Of a DNA stretch of 24,321 nucleotides, positions 8,515-16,141 are shown piece by piece; the first letter of the stretch is position 1, and the number at the start of each line of letters is the position of its first letter. The notes under the pieces are model-generated. The model made no database searches, was not told the origin of the DNA, and saw nothing but the letters and a program-made list of their open reading frames with translations. Source of the stretch: RGIG3009 sp045595445 (lineage in GTDB: Bacteria; Bacillota; Clostridia; Oscillospirales; Acutalibacteraceae); contig JAZOAK010000011.1 in NCBI GenBank assembly GCA_045595445.1, forward strand, positions 1-24,321, read 5' to 3'. A program made the position numbers and the translations under genes.

Positions 8515-9748
8515 CTGCTATCCTTTCTTTCGTTAACAAATTGGCTCCCTGCAGAACGCCCTTATCATTCACAGAATACATCGCAATCACAACATATCCC
8601 ATCACGGTAGGCATAAATAATACAGCATCAATTGCCGCAAGCGCAACCAAAATAAAAATTGCCATTTTCCCGCGCAATGTAGAACGCACAAAATAAGAAA
8701 TCAGCCACGCAAAAATAAGGAGGGTGCCAAAACAACCAACGTTCAGCAGCATATACACGATGCTATTCATAAACTCATCTTTCACATTCCCCATGCCACG
8801 CCCGATCAGCAACGACAGCCCACTCAGCTCGCCAACCTTGTCAAAATTAACATAAAGACGTTTCCAAACCGTAGTGGACCGCTCGTAGTCACTTGTTAAC
8901 CTGAAAAAGGAAAAGGAGAGATCTTCGTTATTAATGTAAATATAAACGCCTATGACCAACATCGAGATAATACAGATGCCCAGAAAAATCAACCCTATAG
9001 AGATCTTGCGCCCCTTACAGAATAGGAGTATATATATCGCCCATACTGCGACCAACAAAATCAAACCTGTCGAGCTGGCAGACAGCAATACGCATCCGGA
9101 AATAATAATCATCGTGACAAGGGATTTCCAGTGATGTCTATCCTCGCCAAACATTACAATAACAAGATACTGAAAGATAAAGAAAATAAAATGGGATGGT
9201 TCTGTAAAGATCGAACGATACCGTGTGCCTGCCGTAATACCGCTGGACAAACGATCAGCCGCTTCGGTAGTCGAATACTTCAAAAACGGCAACTTGAAAT
9301 CGTAATATTGACCCATAGTGGTTTGCATAATAAACTGTACCAGCAAAACACCGCAGGCTATGAAAGACAAGATCGCCAAACTTTTCACATAAGCCTGCCA
9401 ATCGATCTTTTCGGCATTAACAAAAAGAATGGTAATGTACAGCAAAAACATTTGCACACATCGCTTGAACACGGAGAACGTTAAGACCTCGTCCACAAGC
9501 AACAATGCAAAAGGGAGAGTCACCGTTACAAATAGCGCAAAAATCAGCAAAAAAGAATCCTTTTTGCTTGTTTGAAAGACCCCTGTCTTGAGTACATTGA
9601 AAATAAAATAGATATCAATCAACAAAATCGCCGCATACCCCAATGTCATTCCGGCAAAAAAATCATACACATGAAGCCATTGCACCCAAGGCAAGAGATA
9701 TGCTACCCACTTGGGTGCACGGTTGTTTAACAGTTTTTCTTTTTGCAC
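8492..9748 (-). CDS. wzy: O-antigen/capsule polymerase, Wzy-like
   Basis: This is a 418-aa integral membrane protein with about 10-12 hydrophobic segments. A larger loop in the middle holds GTRYRSIFTEPSHF, which resembles the periplasmic-loop motif of Wzy/WaaL-type polymerases, including the Arg and the EPSHF block common in this group. It should join flipped repeat units on the outer membrane face. The start is GTG at 9748 after GGGGAGGTCCCTT. The gene is visibly more AT-rich than its neighbours, with runs of A/T throughout, which is common for wzy genes and suggests separate ancestry. It sits between the glycosyltransferases and the flippase. Confidence 0.88.
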   Translation of the reverse strand: MQKEKLLNNRAPKWVAYLLPWVQWLHVYDFFAGMTLGYAAILLIDIYFIFNVLKTGVFQTSKKDSFLLIFALFVTVTLPFALLLVDEVLTFSVFKRCVQMFLLYITILFVNAEKIDWQAYVKSLAILSFIACGVLLVQFIMQTTMGQYYDFKLPFLKYSTTEAADRLSSGITAGTRYRSIFTEPSHFIFFIFQYLVIVMFGEDRHHWKSLVTMIIISGCVLLSASSTGLILLVAVWAIYILLFCKGRKISIGLIFLGICIISMLVIGVYIYINNEDLSFSFFRLTSDYERSTTVWKRLYVNFDKVGELSGLSLLIGRGMGNVKDEFMNSIVYMLLNVGCFGTLLIFAWLISYFVRSTLRGKMAIFILVALAAIDAVLFMPTVMGYVVIAMYSVNDKGVLQGANLLTKERIADGTKFRP

Positions 9749-9784
9749 AAGGGACCTCCCCTTTTCCTAAAAATCACTCGTGAT

Positions 9785-10966
9785 TTACAGCATCAGGTCA
9801 ATATATTTTCCGTACTGCGTATCCTTGACATATCGTTTGGACGCCGCAATACATGCTTCACTGTCGTATTCCTTAAAGCGATCAAGCTCACGCTTGATGG
9901 CCTCGGCATCATTGGCTTCACACACCACTCCGCTCTCCGCGGTCACGACCTCGGGGACAGCGGTTCGGTTGAACACGATCACAGGTGTTCCGCACGCCAT
10001 CGCCTCAACGGTGACAAGGCCGAAGGTTTCCTCGACCGATGGGTTGACAAACACATGCGCCGCCGTGTACCACTTCGCCAGCTCCTCAATGCTATCGGTG
10101 GCGCGGATGCCGAGAATATTTGGCGGAAGTGCTGAGATCTGGCTCTCACTGAGTCCGATTAATACAATATGATATTCATCCGACAACATCTCGGATAATT
10201 GAATAAAATGATGCAATCCTTTGCGCTTTGACCACGTACTGGCGACGCCGAGAATCACGCGCTTATCGCTAAGACCGTGTTGCTCCAGAATGTCGCTCTC
10301 TATGGGCCTGAAAACACAGTGGTCAATACCATTCTGGATGGTAACAATAGGATAGTCACCCAGAAACGACTGTGCCGTCAACCCCGCCAGCCATTCAGAA
10401 ACAGGGACAAGCGTCATGTTCGGCACGCCCGTGAACAGCGCTTTTTTTTGCTCATAATTTTTTCGCGATCGGTCGAACACGACCGACGCGGGATATTCTT
10501 TTTTTTGCGGGCAATCATGACAGCCGTCGCGCCACCGCTCACAATTTATAAAATCAAAATGCGAGCAGTGGCCGGTAAACGGCCAGCAATCGTGCAATGT
10601 CCAGATCACCTTTTTACCGCAGGTTTTAAGATATCGAAACAGGACCTCAACATTGATATAGTAACCGTGAATATTGTGTAGATGAATAATATCGGGGTCG
10701 TATTCCTTCACCCATTCGATAAATTTGACGGTTGCACGCTTGTTGTTAAAGCCCGCGTTATCAAGCACGCGCGTTTTGAGCGCATCCAAGCGCACACCGT
10801 TTTTGCTGCCGATCTTATACGTCTTGATGCCACGATCGACATATCCCCTGCCGTAGGCGATGACCGCCTCGTTGCCGTCCTGCTGCACAAACAGACCGGC
10901 GATATCCGAGGCAATGCGGCCGGTACTTTTGCAACCGCTGCACACGTTGATCTCCAATAATTTCAT
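9785..10966 (-). CDS. GT4-family glycosyltransferase with Cys cluster
   Basis: The protein is 393 aa with a GT-B fold. The N-terminal part shows the STGRIASDI block (14-22). The C-terminal nucleotide-sugar site shows the EX7E motif at Glu313 and Glu321, followed by EAMACGTPVI. Five cysteines lie close together at 127, 134, 142, 149 and 152 within HDCWPFTGHC and the following loop, possibly a metal site; I recall this region as typical of one GT4 subfamily. It probably adds one sugar to the undecaprenyl-linked intermediate on the cytoplasmic side. ATG 10966 is 6 nt after the previous stop, and its ribosome site AAAGGA lies inside the end of that gene. Donor and acceptor are unknown. Confidence 0.9.
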   Translation of the reverse strand: MKLLEINVCSGCKSTGRIASDIAGLFVQQDGNEAVIAYGRGYVDRGIKTYKIGSKNGVRLDALKTRVLDNAGFNNKRATVKFIEWVKEYDPDIIHLHNIHGYYINVEVLFRYLKTCGKKVIWTLHDCWPFTGHCSHFDFINCERWRDGCHDCPQKKEYPASVVFDRSRKNYEQKKALFTGVPNMTLVPVSEWLAGLTAQSFLGDYPIVTIQNGIDHCVFRPIESDILEQHGLSDKRVILGVASTWSKRKGLHHFIQLSEMLSDEYHIVLIGLSESQISALPPNILGIRATDSIEELAKWYTAAHVFVNPSVEETFGLVTVEAMACGTPVIVFNRTAVPEVVTAESGVVCEANDAEAIKRELDRFKEYDSEACIAASKRYVKDTQYGKYIDLML

Positions 10967-10972
10967 AACCGT

Positions 10973-12145
10973 TTATCCTTTCAAAATCGTTTCCAGGCGG
11001 GTTACAAAGGTGTCCAACGTATAGTTCTCCATAAAGAATCGTTTGACAGCTGCGCTGTCCACTTTCGGCGCGGTGCCGCGAATGTAGGGACGCATCACCT
11101 CGGCAAGTGCCGCGGCGTCCTCAGCCGGCGCGTAAGCACCGCACTGTAATTCGTCAATAATCTCACACGCCGCACCATCGATTGCGCCGACGATAGGTTT
11201 ACCGGTAGACAGATACATCTGAAATTTTCCCGGAAGTGTGAAGTTCCCACGGCGCAATGAGATATACAACACGTCCGCCATCTTATAGTAGGCGGGCATT
11301 TCGTCTCGCTTGTGATAGCCGTGGAATGCGAACCGATCCTCCAGCGCTCGCTCGGCAACCAGTCCCTTGAGCGTTTCAAGATACGAACCGTCACCGACAA
11401 TATGTACCATGAAGTTCGGCTCATCGCGAAGCAAGTCGACTGCCTTGACAAGCGTTTCCAAGCGAGGACCGCGCCCGATATTGCCGGCGAACAAAAAGTC
11501 GACAACGCCGTTGTCCTCGGTGGCAAGGTCACACTCCGCCATGGACGCATCCGCGTGTTGCGGCAGATACACCATTCGCTCCATCGGCACGTCGTTTACC
11601 TCGTTTAAGTACGATAAAAAGGTCTTCGATGTCACCGCCACCGTATCCGCGCTGTTGTAGATGCGCTTGGACAGTTTATGTACGTACTCATACATGAACG
11701 GCACTTTTTTGTAATGCACGCTGCCCGATAAGGGATACAGATCAAGGCAGTACAGCACAAAGCGTTTACCGTAACGTTTGGCGTACCGCATAGCGGGTTT
11801 TGCCTGCGTGACGGGGGACAACTGATAACTAAACACCGCGTCGTAATCCCCACCGAGCGTTTTGACCTTTTGGGAGGCTAACCGCTGATAGGACATGTAA
11901 TTAAGAAAGAGATTGAACAGCCCTTTTTTACGCGGGCGAATGGGACAGCGAATGACTTTCACACCGTCGATCATCTCGTATTCGTCCTTAAAATCCCGAT
12001 ACTCTTCGGCAATCACACCCGAGGGGTAGTTGGGCAGACCCGTGACCACCGTCACCTCGTGACCGCGCCGTACCAATTCGGGTGCGATCTCGTTGATTTG
12101 AAATTGTTCGGGGTAGTAATACTGTGAAAATATCAAAATCTTCAT
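10973..12145 (-). CDS. GT4-family glycosyltransferase, WbuB-like (candidate L-FucNAc transferase)
   Basis: The protein is 390 aa with a GT-B fold. The N-terminus (FSQYYYPEQF at 6-15, ELVRRGHEVTVVTG at 23-36, LPNYPSG at 37-43) closely resembles WbuB/WbjE-type transferases of L-FucNAc-containing O antigens. The C-terminal domain has FAGNIGRG at 219-226, HIVGDGSY at 248-255, and SLRRGNF with LPGKFQMYLSTGKP at 304-317 for nucleotide-sugar binding. In E. coli O26 and P. aeruginosa O11 the related enzyme transfers L-FucNAc, and a complete UDP-L-FucNAc route lies downstream here, so that donor is the best guess. GGGGGAGAACTGCG precedes the ATG. The specificity is inferred from similarity and context. 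Confidence 0.9.
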   Translation of the reverse strand: MKILIFSQYYYPEQFQINEIAPELVRRGHEVTVVTGLPNYPSGVIAEEYRDFKDEYEMIDGVKVIRCPIRPRKKGLFNLFLNYMSYQRLASQKVKTLGGDYDAVFSYQLSPVTQAKPAMRYAKRYGKRFVLYCLDLYPLSGSVHYKKVPFMYEYVHKLSKRIYNSADTVAVTSKTFLSYLNEVNDVPMERMVYLPQHADASMAECDLATEDNGVVDFLFAGNIGRGPRLETLVKAVDLLRDEPNFMVHIVGDGSYLETLKGLVAERALEDRFAFHGYHKRDEMPAYYKMADVLYISLRRGNFTLPGKFQMYLSTGKPIVGAIDGAACEIIDELQCGAYAPAEDAAALAEVMRPYIRGTAPKVDSAAVKRFFMENYTLDTFVTRLETILKG

Positions 12146-12163
12146 CGCAGTTCTCCCCCAAAA

Positions 12164-13327
12164 TTAATGTTTGCGCTTGTCCATGTCTTTTTTATAAGTC
12201 ATCACGTGTTCGATCGCATAGCTGAAGAACGGAACGGGATCGCGCCACGAGAAAATATAATCGCTGTTTTTACGGAAATCAAACCACGACGGTTCCACTT
12301 TGAAACGGTCGGGATTTTTGAGCAGCCACAACAAGTCGGTATGGAAATACCGAAGCCCGATTCCCGCAGGGACGGAGTGGCTGACGGGCGTCAGCGGTTC
12401 GCCGAAAGCGCGCTGTAACATGTGCAGAACCGGTGTACAACCGGCAAGCTCGCAGATCTTGATGCCCGCCGAAATGCGCCCATTGATCTCGCCCACCTTC
12501 GGAATGCCGTCCTTGCCGTCAAACATAAAGCTGACCTGCGCCATACCCGACCAATTCATGGCGGCAAGCAGCTTGGCGGCGCTTTCCGCCGCCGCAGGCT
12601 CGTCCACCGTGCGAGCAAAACAACCGGGGCCGCCGTTGATCGGATACCACCGATAGGTCTTGACGACCACCTTGAAGATCGGCTTGTGCTCGTCGTCCAT
12701 CATGACGTAGCAGTTGACCATGTAGCGAATATCTTCAATATATTCCTGAATGACGTATTCTTCGACCTTGATCGTGCCGTCTGCGATATACGCTTCGAGC
12801 TCCTCACGCGTGGTAACCTTTTTGAAGCCCGCTGAACCACTACCCTTGCGCGGCTTGCACGCAAGCGGAAAGTGCACGCGGGACAGATACTCATCCAACG
12901 TTTCGCTGTCCAGTTTGGTAGCGGGGCACGGGATTCCGTTTTCCGTGCAAATACGCATGGTTTCCTGCTTATCGTAGGCCTTTTGGAACGCTTCGGGCGG
13001 CGCGGCAATGATCTTGGTATCGCCGACCTTGCCCTCGGCACTCAAAGCATGCAAAATGTCGGTGGATTTTTCCAGCATGGGGAACGCAACGTCATATGCA
13101 CCCGTTGAAAGTTCCCGCTCGATGACGGCACGGTACAACGCTTTATCGTCACGAATGCCCGGTTGCACGAGGCGCTTTTTCGGATAGCGTGACGTGTAAC
13201 CCACATCCAGTTTGGATTCGCACACCGTCGTGACCACACAGCCCAACTGATGCAACTGATGCAGAATACTGGGGATCTGACGGCCGTATCCGTCCAACAG
13301 AAGAACGCGTTTTCCTTTGAAATCCAT
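12164..13327 (-). CDS. ATP-grasp ligase-like protein
   Basis: The protein is 387 aa. An N-terminal pre-ATP-grasp domain covers about 1-115. The ATP-grasp domain shows ACKPRKGSGSAGF at 156-168 (Lys158 and the glycine-rich loop), VIQEYI at 192-197, and the metal-binding VGEINGRISAG at 278-288 (Glu280, Asn282, Arg284). This is the CarB-like group of carboxylate-amine/thiol ligases, which activate a carboxylate as acyl phosphate and join it to a nucleophile. In polysaccharide clusters such enzymes are suspected of attaching amino acids or similar groups to sugars. It starts 4 nt after the SDR gene. With a deacetylase in the same operon, N-acylation of a freed amino sugar is a possible role (inference). 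The last ~60 residues are aromatic-rich and of unknown use. Confidence 0.85.
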   Translation of the reverse strand: MDFKGKRVLLLDGYGRQIPSILHQLHQLGCVVTTVCESKLDVGYTSRYPKKRLVQPGIRDDKALYRAVIERELSTGAYDVAFPMLEKSTDILHALSAEGKVGDTKIIAAPPEAFQKAYDKQETMRICTENGIPCPATKLDSETLDEYLSRVHFPLACKPRKGSGSAGFKKVTTREELEAYIADGTIKVEEYVIQEYIEDIRYMVNCYVMMDDEHKPIFKVVVKTYRWYPINGGPGCFARTVDEPAAAESAAKLLAAMNWSGMAQVSFMFDGKDGIPKVGEINGRISAGIKICELAGCTPVLHMLQRAFGEPLTPVSHSVPAGIGLRYFHTDLLWLLKNPDRFKVEPSWFDFRKNSDYIFSWRDPVPFFSYAIEHVMTYKKDMDKRKH

Positions 13328-13331
13328 CTCA

Positions 13332-14171
13332 TTACTCCGTTCTCAGCGGGTAGACCGCTTTGTTTAATAAGTAAGTGTACTTGTTTTCGCCGGCGATTGC
13401 TTTGAGGACGGCATACCCTGCCGCCACCATCCATTGGGGAACCCATACCACCACTTTAGCACGTCCGTTTTGCTTTTCCGCACGAATGCAGTCGGTGGTT
13501 TTCATACGTTCGGGATCTTTGATGATACGTACATCGTTTTGCGGCTCTTCGGAACACCACTTGACCATGGCATCCACCGCGCCGCGGATATTCAGTACCT
13601 CGTATTCCGTTCCCTTGCCGATGCGATAGGCAAGATTCGGATATTGTAAATAATAGCGTTTTTGAATGTCGCGTTTGACGGTATCGGTATACACGGGCGA
13701 CAGCCGAAACACCGTATAATGCGGTAACGTGCGGCACTGTTCCTCTGCCAGCACTTTGGATTTCGCATAATGCGAAACCGGTTTCGGCGGGGTGTCCGCG
13801 TTGACCGTGCCCGTTGTAAAGCCGTACACGTCCACCGTACTGATAAACAAGACCGGGCGAGCACCCGCCGCTTCAAACACGTTCTCGGCACACACCACGT
13901 TCAGGTGGTGATAATCCTCCCACGTGTATTCCGAGCCGTCCACCGAATGCGCCAGCGCCGCCAAATGAATAACACGCTCGATCTCTTGCTCATCCATGAT
14001 ACGGGTAAGCGTTTCCTTGTCGGCTAAGTCGACTGTCAGGTGGTGATACCGTTCGTGTACCGTTTCGCTTTCCCGCCGATCCAATCCCAAAACGGTGTGA
14101 CCCGCCCGAAGCAATCCGTCGACCACCGCCGAGCCGATCATACCTGCAGCACCGGTAACCAGAATTCTCAT
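13332..14171 (-). CDS. NAD-dependent epimerase/dehydratase (extended SDR)
   Basis: The protein is 279 aa with a Rossmann motif TGAAGMIGS at 6-14, an acidic D31 after beta-2, and catalytic YxxxK at Tyr135/Lys139 (HYAKSK). An upstream in-frame start exists, but ATG 14171 overlaps the sugar transferase stop in an ATGA junction and begins exactly at the Rossmann fold, so it was chosen. At 279 aa it is short for a GalE-type epimerase (~330) and closer to nucleotide-sugar C4 reductases. In some pathways (for example WbpV with WbpL for QuiNAc) such an enzyme directly supplies the initiating transferase, and this gene is coupled to one here. Epimerase versus reductase cannot be decided from the sequence. 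Confidence 0.85.
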   Translation of the reverse strand: MRILVTGAAGMIGSAVVDGLLRAGHTVLGLDRRESETVHERYHHLTVDLADKETLTRIMDEQEIERVIHLAALAHSVDGSEYTWEDYHHLNVVCAENVFEAAGARPVLFISTVDVYGFTTGTVNADTPPKPVSHYAKSKVLAEEQCRTLPHYTVFRLSPVYTDTVKRDIQKRYYLQYPNLAYRIGKGTEYEVLNIRGAVDAMVKWCSEEPQNDVRIIKDPERMKTTDCIRAEKQNGRAKVVVWVPQWMVAAGYAVLKAIAGENKYTYLLNKAVYPLRTE

Positions 14172-14842
14172 ACCGACACCTCTTGCTGCTCCGGTTCGGC
14201 AACGTAGCCGACCAGCGCGTTGTAGATCTTCGGTGTCGGGCGGCGGAACACCTCGGCGAGTACGCAGATCACCGTCCACCAGATCATGCGGATATCCACC
14301 GCAATGCTCATGTTCTGCACGTACCACACGTCCAGTTTTAGGCGCGTGGGCAGTACTTTTTCCGCATACTCCTCTTCGTCCTCGATGGCGTCGCCGTATA
14401 TGTAATCGTACAGCGCCGACGGACCGGACAGTCCCGCGGCAACCGTGCCGGTCACCGCGTTTTCGCCCGCTCTTGTGATCTCGACCTGATCCACCGCTGC
14501 GGGACGTGGTCCGACCACACTCATATCCCCTAAAAAAATGTTCAGCAGTTGCGGCAGCTCATCGATCTTCGCGGCGCGGATAAACCGACCGAACGGGAAA
14601 ATGCGGTTTTGATCGGCGCGCAGGCTTTTTTCGTTGGCGGTGTTGTCCACCCGCATCGAACGGAACTTAAACATCCGAAACACGCGGTCATTGCGGCCGA
14701 CGCGGGACGCCAGATAAAAGATCGGACCAAAATCAGACACCAAAATGCCGATAACCGTAATCAACCAAATGGGCGACGTCACGATCAGTGCCGCCGCGGA
14801 GGCGAGAATGTCAAAGGTGCGCTTTATCACGCGGTAAACCAT
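14168..14842 (-). CDS. Initiating sugar-phosphate transferase (PglC/WcaJ-type, bacterial sugar transferase)
   Basis: The protein is 224 aa. An N-terminal membrane-associated hydrophobic hairpin at about 8-36 is followed by the catalytic domain: FKFRSM at 58-63, the Asp-Glu dyad in DELPQLLN (Asp94/Glu95), and GDMSVVGPRP at 105-114. This is the monotopic phosphoglycosyl transferase family, which moves a sugar-1-phosphate from UDP-sugar to undecaprenyl phosphate and so starts repeat-unit assembly on the cytoplasmic membrane face. The upstream in-frame extension is rejected because ATG 14842 follows AAGGGGGGCGGCGTT and starts at the hydrophobic segment. It lies 13 nt after the deacetylase stop. 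The donor sugar is unknown. Confidence 0.93.
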   Translation of the reverse strand: MVYRVIKRTFDILASAAALIVTSPIWLITVIGILVSDFGPIFYLASRVGRNDRVFRMFKFRSMRVDNTANEKSLRADQNRIFPFGRFIRAAKIDELPQLLNIFLGDMSVVGPRPAAVDQVEITRAGENAVTGTVAAGLSGPSALYDYIYGDAIEDEEEYAEKVLPTRLKLDVWYVQNMSIAVDIRMIWWTVICVLAEVFRRPTPKIYNALVGYVAEPEQQEVSV

Positions 14843-14855
14843 AACGCCGCCCCCC

Positions 14856-15527
14856 TTATTCACAGATAAAGGCGGCTTCAAACGCTTCCGCATACTCACA
14901 GCCCACCTGCGCACCGCGATACGCGGCAAGACCGGTCACCGCCTCGGTGCTGCGGGGATGCGGATACGGGCGCATGACACCTTTATAGCAGCTGAGTGCT
15001 TCGAGCTTCGCGTCCACACCGTCTTTACCGATCTCCACAAAGTAATTCGGGGTAAAGCGGTTTGCGCTCGTATCCAGTGACCATTCGGTGCTGGACAGCA
15101 CCTCCATATACAACAAACGGCGCAGCGCCGGCACCCCCGCTTTGCGCTGGAACAGACGCGCTGCCGCCTGCACGGCGGTGCTCGTCATCACGTGATCGTT
15201 ATTCGTGTCGGCGGGGTGGTGCGTGATGATCGCCTGGGCGCCGAATTCTTCGATATACTTCTCCACAAACTGCACCAGATGCAGATGCGGTACCACGTTC
15301 ATCTCAATATTTTTGAAATCCCCCGCATAGGCGGTGGAAACGCCGAGCAGCTGCAACGCCTTTGCCTGATCGTTGCCAAGCGTGTCGGATAAATTTGCGC
15401 GTGCCGCCGCGTGATTCGCCATTGTGACGACAGCCACCTCGTGCCCTTCGTTTATCAGTTTGCGGATCGTACCGCCTGCACCGAGTGCCTCATCGTCCGG
15501 ATGGGCAACAACAACCAGATATCTCAT
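14856..15527 (-). CDS. PIG-L (LmbE-like) family deacetylase, first gene of glycan operon
   Basis: The protein is 223 aa. The zinc motif AHPDDE at 8-13 (His9, Asp12, with Asp11 as probable base) and the second motif HHPADTNNDH at 103-112 (His112) are intact. The family hydrolyses N-acetyl groups of GlcNAc-type glycans and conjugates (GlcNAc-PI, BshB, MshB). No signal peptide is seen, so it is cytoplasmic. An in-frame start 45 nt upstream exists, but ATG 15527 has AAGAGGATGCGTT before it and starts at the conserved fold. It is the promoter-proximal gene, behind the promoter at 15578-15607. In this setting it may deacetylate an amino-sugar intermediate (inference); a separate role in thiol metabolism is a less likely alternative. 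Confidence 0.88.
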   Translation of the reverse strand: MRYLVVVAHPDDEALGAGGTIRKLINEGHEVAVVTMANHAAARANLSDTLGNDQAKALQLLGVSTAYAGDFKNIEMNVVPHLHLVQFVEKYIEEFGAQAIITHHPADTNNDHVMTSTAVQAAARLFQRKAGVPALRRLLYMEVLSSTEWSLDTSANRFTPNYFVEIGKDGVDAKLEALSCYKGVMRPYPHPRSTEAVTGLAAYRGAQVGCEYAEAFEAAFICE

Positions 15528-15577
15528 AACGCATCCTCTTTTCTTTGAACGCAGAATTGTGCAATTATACATAGCAT

Positions 15578-15607
15578 ATCATACCATCTGTTACCGCGAA
15601 TTGTCAA
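15578..15607 (-). promoter_or_regulatory. Sigma-A-type promoter of the glycan operon
   Basis: On the minus strand a consensus TTGACA (15607-15602) is followed by an 18-nt spacer and TATGAT (15583-15578). Transcription should start near 15570, giving a leader of roughly 40 nt before the deacetylase ATG at 15527. A second TATAAT-like box lies a little further downstream but has no matching -35. The element lies between the phage terminator and the first glycan gene, so it gives the operon independent expression. Confidence 0.8.
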
Positions 15608-15626
15608 TATATTATATTTAATATAT
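15607..15626. repeat. AT-only inverted repeat abutting the -35 box
   Basis: ATATATTA and TAATATAT form a perfect 8-bp inverted repeat around a 4-nt centre, immediately upstream of and touching the TTGACA box. It could be an UP element for RNA polymerase, an operator for a dimeric regulator, or simple AT-rich sequence. The sequence alone does not decide. Confidence 0.6.
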
Positions 15627-15633
15627 ACAAAGA

Positions 15634-15658
15634 AGGCAGACACAAAACGTGTCTGCCT
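15634..15658 (-). terminator. Intrinsic terminator of the phage late operon
   Basis: A perfect 10-bp stem, AGGCAGACAC paired with GTGTCTGCCT, encloses a 5-nt loop. On the minus strand it is followed by TCTTTGTATAT, a moderately T-rich tail. It lies 25 nt past the holin stop and before the glycan promoter, so it should separate phage and glycan transcription. Confidence 0.85.
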
Positions 15659-15682
15659 CTCTCGTTACGCTACACGGCGCCG

Positions 15683-15862
15683 TTATATTCTTGTCGGATC
15701 GGTGGGATTGTTCACAATGCCGAAGCCGCACAGCACCGGCAACAGCACGTTTAAGAGTCCATCCACCGTCGCGCTGATATCCAGACCGCAAAACTCCTTG
15801 ACACAGAACGTAACCAGTGCCGCAATGGACACCCACAGTGCCCATGATTTGAATCGATTCAT
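15683..15862 (-). CDS. Small holin, phi-LC3 family
   Basis: The 59-aa protein has two hydrophobic segments, about 7-28 and 34-50, joined by a short turn with ISATVDG. It ends in GIVNNPTDPT, the conserved C-terminal pattern (GIV.DPTT) of phi-LC3-type holins. ATG 15862 follows GAGGGAGAATAC and begins 10 nt after the XhlA-like gene stop. It is the last gene before the terminator. Holins of this kind pore the membrane to release the endolysin. A longer ORF in another frame over this region (15618-15845) was judged a shadow. Confidence 0.85.
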   Translation of the reverse strand: MNRFKSWALWVSIAALVTFCVKEFCGLDISATVDGLLNVLLPVLCGFGIVNNPTDPTRI

Positions 15863-15872
15863 GTATTCTCCC

Positions 15873-16139
15873 TCATTTCACGAATAGTGCGGAAAGTACG
15901 CTGACCGCCGCCGCTATCAGCGCGGCGATCAGCTTGTCCCATTGCTTGGCGGGGCGGGAAGCCGCCACCTTGACGTCTGCCTTGATCTCGCGCACGTCCT
16001 CGCGCAGGTGTTTGACGTCGCTGTTGGTCTCGCGCAGTTCTGCCGCCAGCGCGTGAATATCCCGCACTTCTTGCTCGAGCGTATCAATACGGTGGTGCGC
16101 GGATTTGACGCTTTCGCTGACCTTAGTCAGTTCATCCAT
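15873..16139 (-). CDS. XhlA-like phage lysis-associated membrane protein
   Basis: The protein is 88 aa. Residues 1-60 form a charged heptad coiled coil (HHRIDTLEQEVRDIHAL and following). A single C-terminal transmembrane segment at about 68-87 ends in FVK. This matches the haemolysin XhlA family of Bacillus phage lysis cassettes. ATG 16139 follows AGGAGAGTTGACG; a TTG 6 nt upstream is too close to the ribosome site to be the start. It begins 2 nt after the endolysin stop. It probably cooperates with the following holin in lysis. Confidence 0.85.
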   Translation of the reverse strand: MDELTKVSESVKSAHHRIDTLEQEVRDIHALAAELRETNSDVKHLREDVREIKADVKVAASRPAKQWDKLIAALIAAAVSVLSALFVK

Positions 16140-16141
16140 CG

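Noticed and set aside
9765..9784. Short ATCAC/GTGAT repeat followed by five Ts after the GT4 stop codon
   Set aside because: The stem is only 5 bp and the wzy ribosome site follows at once; too weak to call a terminator.
14172..14327. 52-codon N-terminal extension of the SDR gene
   Set aside because: It lies inside the sugar transferase gene in another frame, is Arg-rich, and the Rossmann fold begins at ATG 14171.
15618..15845. 75-aa minus-strand ORF overlapping the small holin and the terminator
   Set aside because: It is in another frame, runs through the terminator stem, and lacks holin features, while the 59-aa frame matches phi-LC3 holins and has a good ribosome site.
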